DNA of 64,000 nt, from contig JAMYGW020000014.1 in the NCBI GenBank assembly GCA_025617375.2, positions 62,001 through 126,000 on the forward strand. Direction: 5' to 3'. Positions 58,046-64,000 of the stretch are shown piece after piece. The DNA is from Acarospora socialis (taxonomy: Eukaryota; Ascomycota; Lecanoromycetes; Acarosporales; Acarosporaceae). Under the pieces are notes generated by a model. That model searched no databases, had not been told where the DNA came from, and saw nothing but the letters and a program-made list of their open reading frames with translations. The position numbers were made by a program, and so were the translations under genes. Each line of letters starts with the position of its first letter. The first letter of the stretch is position 1.

Positions 58046-58423
58046 TCAATTCTCGAAACTATCAAGAAGCTGCGCGATAAGGAACTGCATAAGGCGCAGG
58101 TATTCCAAGCGAGTGAAAGTAGTCAGGTCTCGAGTCCTGTTCCATCCGCGATGTATGACCCTAAGTAGAGCTAGGACTATGATGGTGCAGTGAGTGTAAA
58201 CCAAACGTAGCAAGTGACGTAGAGAGTACTTACAGAGCTCTTGATGCATCTCATCGGCATTATTCTCATGATGTTCAACGACATGAGCGATAGCAGCGGT
58301 AGCAGTAGCAGTACGGACATTGTTGTTAACAACGGCGGCCGAATCGAGGTCAATATAAACTGGTCCACTACTTCCCGCGACCCTCTCACCGAGATATACA
58401 ATTTCTGAACCAGTGTCTGACAT
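58046..58423 (-). CDS. Small hypothetical protein (two exons)
   Basis: Exon 1 is 58423-58234 and exon 2 is 58176-58046, separated by a 57-nt intron (GTAAGT donor, CTCAC branch-like site, CATCATAG acceptor). Splicing gives about 106 residues: an acidic, Ala/Val-rich N-terminus (MSDTGSEIVYLGERV) and a basic, Leu-rich C-terminus (TRLEYLRLMQFLIAQLL). The chosen ATG follows TATTTTATAG, which could itself be an acceptor, so an upstream exon is possible. No family is recognised. The good donor site argues for a real or recently real gene. Confidence 0.38.
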   Translation of the reverse strand: MSDTGSEIVYLGERVAGSSGPVYIDLDSAAVVNNNVRTATATAAIAHVVEHHENNADEMHQELCKYSLRHLLRLVYTHCTIIVLALLRVIHRGWNRTRDLTTFTRLEYLRLMQFLIAQLLDSFEN

Positions 58424-61154
58424 ACTGAGGAGCTTTGCTATAAAATAGTCAGTACGCCATCTGGTACTCATGTCGATGATTTGATACCCACTTGGTTTGG
58501 TATGGTATACTGGTTGTAGGGCTGAATTGCTGTGTGCGGTGTAAGTGAAAGCTCCAAGTGGATAAACCTACAATGGGGGTGTTTCTATTCCGCATACACA
58601 CTAGTATTGTATTGTACATATCAGTATACTCCGCCTGGTCTCCTCGACGGCTCGCCTCATCCAACCACCACAGTGGACGTGACCTTTTTCCTTAACATGG
58701 AATTTCTCATTGACTGTGGCCATCACCGTGTGCTGCCAGAAAACGATGGAGCCGAGCACGGATACCTTTGACTGGAATGTTGTAGAGATTGAGATTGTGT
58801 GCGCGGGAGTGTTTGTAGCGTTTCATCAGCGCACACAATAAGAAGAGACCCAAGGTCATCTTGAGTTTGTTGCTCGGGAGCGCCTCCGTCAGGCAATGCT
58901 ATTCTAGTCTATTCTGTATTTTCTTGACGGCTATGGTTTTGTGAGGATTGTCGGCCGAGAACTTTCGGGTGGTAGATCCGTCGATCCATGCGGACTCAAC
59001 AGCCGCCAGTGATCCTCTTCGAGATCAGAGCTAGAATCCCTGGGGAAGCTGAATACCAACGACGTGGAACTTTTTGGGCTTGGCGGCCGACATACGAAAC
59101 CCGGGAGCGCCACGGAGGAACGGCCCGCGGCGGAGAGATACATGCGGTGACAGTTCGAAAGGAGTAAGGGGTGCTGGGTTGTTTTTGCGCTTCTGCAGCT
59201 TCGTGAGTTGCGTCTCAAGCGACCGGGGACGGCTTATGATCTGGGTCGAAAGTGGTCAGTTGTGGATGCATAGCCCGGGAACGCACCGGTCAGTGGATAA
59301 TGCTGCCGTAGATATAACGGCGCTAAAGGATCATTTGACATCACCCATACCATACAGGCACATCACTGGCTCGGGGCCATCGCAGTGCGACCTTGACCTT
59401 TAATGGTAGCGGCGTTGAGCATGGGCAGGGTTACGGGCTCCTGCAGAGGTGGATCGGACTTTCATAACTGTGACCACTTGGATGGCGCTCTCCTCATTGG
59501 CGGATCTGAGAGTCTCCGTATGCTGACGGCGTCATTGATCATTGAGAACAGCTGCTGGGGCCCAGTGCAGAGGGCATGACACGATTTGGATGAAGGATCA
59601 GGTTCCGGTTCGGGCGCAGGCAGTGAATCGGGACCCTTTTCAAACCGACCGTGACGCCCGTCATTCTTGATCTCACATTCCAGGCAAAGGCGCGGGATGG
59701 CACCGGCCGGCCGAATGAGTGCTCTAGGACGTGCTTCAGAGGGGCAAGGGTCGCCGAGACTGGCACTTTTCTCTACCGAGCTGCGCCATCGATTACTGGA
59801 GATTCACGGTCTCCAATGAACGGCAAATGCTCCTCCCGAGCCTTCGAAGCTCTGATGATATTTCACAACTGGCGGTCCTCATCGCTGTTCAGCGAGTGCA
59901 CACCCTTCTCGGCACCGCGAGACTTTCCCCGAAGTCACTTCCTCAGTATGTCCTTTCCTGTTGAAGGAAGCCAGTACGCGGTCAGCCCCTTAACAAGACT
60001 GGGATCCACCTTCGACAGCGAAGATACCCTTCACCTCTCTGAATACCGGTTTCTCGTAACCTGTCATAATCCACCTCGTTGGGAACGGGCGATCTTTACT
60101 TCACCTTACTGGTAGATAAGGTTGCGGTCCGATCATATATCAAACGGTTGGAATGAGAAGGAGCTGAGCTGCATGCATGGCTGCTCTCCAATTGGCAGTG
60201 GTGGGGTTTTGGACCTGTATTCCGCCTCTCGTCACATACTGCACAGGAGTGTGTTCATCGCTCTCAGAGGTGATTGCTCCTCTTCATGAATATGTCGAAG
60301 AAATTGGTAATGTTTCGGAGGGGCGATCCACTACGGAGCACCGGGAGCCGAATTAGGGTGCGAGAAGCAAAGAAGCTTTGCCTGCATTAGTGTTCTCCGG
60401 ACCAGTGGTGAGAAGACTGCGCGGTGCGTTCTTTTAATTGGTTGACATTAATCGATGAATGACATGCACTAGTGCCTTGATACGGCGGGCCAATTAAAAG
60501 TCTGTCCACAGGTTTCAGCACGATGGCGAGGTACCTTACTCTGTGTTCTCGATATATCACAATCTGTAGGAAAACTACACATATGGACTAAGGTACGAGT
60601 TGTATAGTATATCAGCACATGCAACTAGCCACTCTATAAAAACCTTATCTTCGCGGGTATGCAACCAGTAGCCCGCGATGTCCATATCCTCTAACTTACT
60701 AAGGTAAGGTTGCTCTATGAGTAGGTACTCCGTAGTTCCATTCAAATTGTGGTTTGATTGGATACCCGTGTACGAGTTGCAACACAAGCACCTCTGCCCT
60801 CGTTACGAACGTCATTATTCATCGTTGTTTCTCATTATGGGTCACGTAATCAAAGTTTTTTCTTCGTCCGCATTGAGTAGGTAAGCAGGCTGCGCTCCCT
60901 CAAATCAGGCGAGTCACGATCTCCGGTTAATGTTCGAAGCAGATTGGCTTGTGAGGCTGACTGTGTTTCATGCGGATTGCTGTCCAATTGCTGCGCCTTG
61001 TGGACGGTCTTGGCGTCCATGCTGTTTCGCATCCTTCACTGGCTCGGGCAAATCAATCTGTGGACAATCTATCAATAGAAGTCGAGACGATGTTTTCTTT
61101 CTTTCCTTCTGAGGTACTGCTAGACTTTGGCGCGACTTTGGACAAGCTTCCTAG
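58424..61154. other. Gene-poor interval
   Basis: Unrecognised short frames only (for example 58931-59218 minus, 59651-60115 and 59731-59964 plus, 60575-60787 minus). No RNA gene or repeat is evident. Confidence 0.3.
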
Positions 61155-61489
61155 GCCGATCTAACTGGCTGCAAGCGGCCGAATACGCCAGAGAACTCCG
61201 CAGCTGTGGGGTCCTATAACATAGGGAGACAGCAGCTGAAGGATATGGGCGTCGCACTGGGCGAGTGTAAGTCAAAATGCGCCAGACGACCGCAGAAAAG
61301 TCTTGGCTGTAATTGTGCTGACTGAGTCTAGGTGTCAAGAATAATGAAGACCTTCAAGCTCTTGTGGAGGAACGGATCAGGTGGATCGAGCGTGAGCGTT
61401 ATGGGAAGCTCGAGGATGAGGAGATGTCGATGGTGGCAGACAAGGAGGAGGATCAGACGAGCACCACCTTGGAAGCGGGTAAGAAGTAA
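61155..61489 (+). CDS. Possible 3'-terminal exon pair of a hypothetical gene
   Basis: A 65-nt intron with good signals (GTAAGT donor at 61267, CTGAC branch, GTCTAG acceptor at 61331) joins a frame ending LKDMGVALGE to one encoding a charged helical stretch (NNEDLQALVEER, RERYGKLEDEEM) and stopping at TAA 61487-61489. The upstream side begins after a possible acceptor (TTCCTAG at 61148-61154). The earlier exons are not found, and another frame of the first exon (NWLQAAEYARELRSCG) also looks protein-like, so the model is uncertain. Confidence 0.3.
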
Positions 61490-61996
61490 CTGGCAAACAC
61501 CGCAGCTGGCGATGAGGAAGATCTGTCGGTGATACATTGAAGCTACAAGAAGTTGCTGCTCAGGCGTTATTGATTTACAAATTCAACATTCTTTCATTCT
61601 TTTGCCTTGAATTGCTAATCCAAGATCGACCACTCGCAACACAGTAGTAAATCACCACTTCCAACCCTTCACTGTAGAAATAGAGCCTGTACAATCAATG
61701 CGGTGCATCAAGTGAAGAAGGAGTTATAGTCAAGGAATGAAAGTGTAGTATCGGCACCTCTTTCGACCACGACCTTCACATTGGCTCAGCATCTACACAC
61801 GGCATATGCAAACCTGCGAAAAAGCTTAATCAAAACACAACTGATGGATTGGACGCGATGTATGCAAGAGCTATGTACATCATTGCCGTATTTACGTAGC
61901 GTCCAAAGAACGAACTATATACCAAATGCAAATCCTTCAGGACGATATCTTCACCAAGCTGCCTGCAAAGAGGCGGGCGAAGTGCGCACGCGCAGG
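61490..61996. other. Intergenic interval
   Basis: About 0.5 kb, somewhat AT-rich, with no gene seen. It probably holds the 3' flank of the pseudogene on the minus strand. Confidence 0.35.
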
Positions 61997-63537
61997 TCAG
62001 AAGACACCCGCCTGCGTCCGCTGGCTCTTGTTCGACCGTCCATCTTCGCTGGCGAATGACTCGGCTACATCGACTGTGGTGTTCGCAAGCCGCCCCTTGT
62101 TCCACGCCTTGAAGATCGGATGCGCCTTCGTGAGCAGGTCGCGGACGAAGGGCTGCTGGACTTCGAGGATCCACTCCGCTACATTCCTATGGTGGTCGCG
62201 GCAGCCTTGAGCGTCCTTGTCCTTGACGAAGTAGAAACCATCAACAAAAATCATGTAGAGGATCTGGTCGGCCGGATTGTAGTGGTGCACGTAGACGACG
62301 GCCTCGCGCTGGCTGACGACGGCGGAGAAGGCGACCGCGTCAGTGGGTGCGCGCGTACGGTCCAGGAGCCAGAGGAGCGAGGCGACGCGGTGGGCGCCAG
62401 CGACGGCGGCCTGGCCCTCGGCGGCGTAGAGATTGCGCTTGGTGGCTTGGGCCTTGAGCTCTATGAGTAGGAACGGGGAGAGGTTCTCCCGCGAGGGCTT
62501 GGTGAATGGGCGTGCGACGGGGTGGTCGGTGCTGCCGAGCTCCTCGTCGGTCCACTCTGAGTCGAAGCCTGGCAGGAAGCCGTAGTGGCGGTCAGGCTTA
62601 GGGGTGAGAAGCGGGAGTGAGGTGTTGGGTTTGCTCGGCAACGGCTGTCTCGTTCATGGCGTGTTGCCTCCTTCGGCCAGTTCATGATAGTTGAGATCGA
62701 ACAGCGGCGACTTGACGATTTCCGAGACCGTGTTTTCGGCCTTGTGCCAGACCTTGGTCACCAGTTTCTTGACTTTGGGCTGATCTTCTTCTCCTAGTCG
62801 CGGCAACGACCGCGCGGCTTGCGGACGTGCTTTTCAAGAAGCTTTTGGATCTCGTATGGTATGTGAAGCGCTGCTTGATCCAATACGAGGCCGTTCCTTT
62901 CAAGGTCGACCAGGATGAGGAGTTTGAGGGCTCAAGCTTGTCGGTCTGTGTGGACGTCGTTGAGCCCGGGGCCCGGCTCTCCCCATCTTTCTGATTACTG
63001 ACGGCTTGCGAAGGTGATAGAGACTCTTGCGGCGAGGGAGGCGCTTCGATTGTCGCAATGGGCCGCGCTGTCTTCAACCACCTTCTCTTGAGTAGGCGCC
63101 TCTTCACCAAGACCGTACAGCCAGTTCCGGACGAACGAATGAGGTTGCCGACGGCGCTTGCTTGCGGGCGCGCAGCCAGAGTGAGAAGGGTCAAGGGCTC
63201 GCTTGCAAGGCTTAGGCTCTGATTGCGACGCGACTTTGCTGAGCCTCTTGCGCGCTGTGCGATCTCTGGAGATTTGCTCGTGAGCGGGCGATGCGGTGGG
63301 CGATGGGGTGGGGAGGAGGGCTGCTGGCTGCTGGCAGGGCCGTTTCCTGTCCGGGTAGGAGTCTGGATGGACGTCTTTGAGCGATCGCTTGGGAGACCTG
63401 GTCACAGGCCTGGATGAGTCGCCATCAGAGGCATAATGGTTGAATGAAGAACGGGGAGGAGAGAGATTAAATGACAGAAGTGGAAGTGAAAAGGAAATGG
63501 CGAAACGCCGAGAAAGCGCGCCCCAAGCGCGCCCCAA
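61997..63537 (-). pseudogene. PD-(D/E)XK-like / DUF7924-like fungal protein, frameshifted
   Basis: Read right to left, the coding sense moves between frames. First comes a basic, Pro/Ser-rich disordered N-terminus (63537 to about 63000: SPKRSLKDVHP, CKRALDPSHSG, KRRRQPHSFVRNWL). Then a frame with LVDLERNGLVLDQ and EIQKLLEKHV, another with EDQPKVKKLVTKVWHKAE to HELAEGGNTP and a stop, and finally 62641-61997. The last part contains KPDRHYGF, PFLLIELKAQ (an E-x-K motif), AEGQAAVAGAHR, and VYVHHYN. That pattern recalls an uncharacterised ascomycete family with a restriction-endonuclease-like core. At least two frame changes without credible introns indicate decay. The family name is from memory and is tentative. 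Confidence 0.5.
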
Positions 63538-64000
63538 GCGCTAAGTTTTGGCCCCCGCCTCATACAAGATGTATCTTACGTACGGTCAGCCTCAGCTACC
63601 CAGGTATGGTTTTCTTATTACTGGAAAGTGAGACGACGCTTCCTGCATTATTCTCGTCGTGTCCTCGTCACAGCTTCGTGGTCTCTTCATCGGCGAGCCT
63701 CGGATTCAAGCCATGCAATGTCCGTTCAGGAGAGCTGGCCGGCGGCTCACAGGAGAGATGATCGCGCTTTCTATGGCTCGACCCGTCGTCCCAATCTGAC
63801 TTCCGTTTTTGATGTTGCTTGTCGCTTGGACTCTTGGTGATCAACCTACGTGGCAGCATCCGAGGCACGAACTGGAGCGAGTCGCAACAACGGTGTAAAG
63901 TTTAAAAAAAGGATGAAGGCTTCGCTTGCTGAGTCAGCGTCATTGCTCTTTCGAATCCAATCTACTCGGAGCCGCTCCCCATTGATCGTTTGCGCCCCCA
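63538..64000. other. Window end, no gene seen
   Basis: Flank 5' of the minus-strand pseudogene; short ORFs on both strands without recognisable content. A direct repeat CGCGCCCCAAG occurs near 63518-63540. Confidence 0.3.

Noticed and set aside
1-64000. CRISPR arrays, rRNA operons, bacterial operons, phage genes
   Set aside because: None seen; introns, gene types and repeats all point to a fungal nuclear sequence.

Overview
The window looks like a nuclear contig from a filamentous ascomycete (Pezizomycotina). The evidence is a LINE of the fungal Tad1 type, short GT-AG introns of about 57-122 nt with CTRAC-like branch sites, families expanded in that group (Ulp1-type peptidase, degenerate fungal kinase, PD-(D/E)XK-like protein), and strong C-to-T/G-to-A decay of repeats. 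There are no rRNA genes, convincing tRNAs, CRISPR arrays or bacterial-style operons.

Left part, 1-29728: an AT-rich block made entirely of copies of one non-LTR retrotransposon. The full-length element is about 7.0 kb: a 1.34 kb 5' UTR with two conserved hairpins, ORF1 (529 aa, three zinc knuckles), ORF2 (about 1305 codons: endonuclease, reverse transcriptase, RNase H, C-terminal zinc motif), a 195-bp 3' UTR and an (AAAT)n tail. ORF1 and ORF2 overlap as ATGA. A plus-strand copy D (1-572 and 20153-25213) is split by a 19.6-kb minus-strand insertion (573-20139) flanked by a 13-bp target-site duplication. Within that single duplication lie three head-to-tail units. Unit 1 is full length. Units 2 and 3 lack their 3' ends and are joined by them directly to the 5' terminus of the next unit. 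A 5'-truncated copy B with its own 10-bp duplication sits in the 5' UTR of unit 1. Plus-strand 5'-truncated copies E and F follow D tail-to-body. F is the most decayed, E intermediate, and the minus-strand units nearly identical to each other.

The decay is C-to-T on either strand, but by my hand count it falls mostly at CpC/GpG rather than the CpA of classical RIP. One in-frame TGA at ORF2 codon 157 is shared by every copy that covers the site.

Right part, 29729-64000: closer to 50% GC and gene-poor. It holds a two-exon gene for a Ulp1-type cysteine peptidase (30153-32657), a probable two-exon DDE-transposase relic (35656-36632), a broken protein-kinase gene (44633-46493), a 552-bp fold-back DNA element (55312-55863), a small two-exon hypothetical gene (58046-58423), a possible terminal exon pair (61155-61489) and a frameshifted PD-(D/E)XK-like pseudogene (61997-63537). 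The long stretches between them hold short ORFs with no recognisable domain, probably relics. The whole reads as a transposon-rich, gene-poor compartment.
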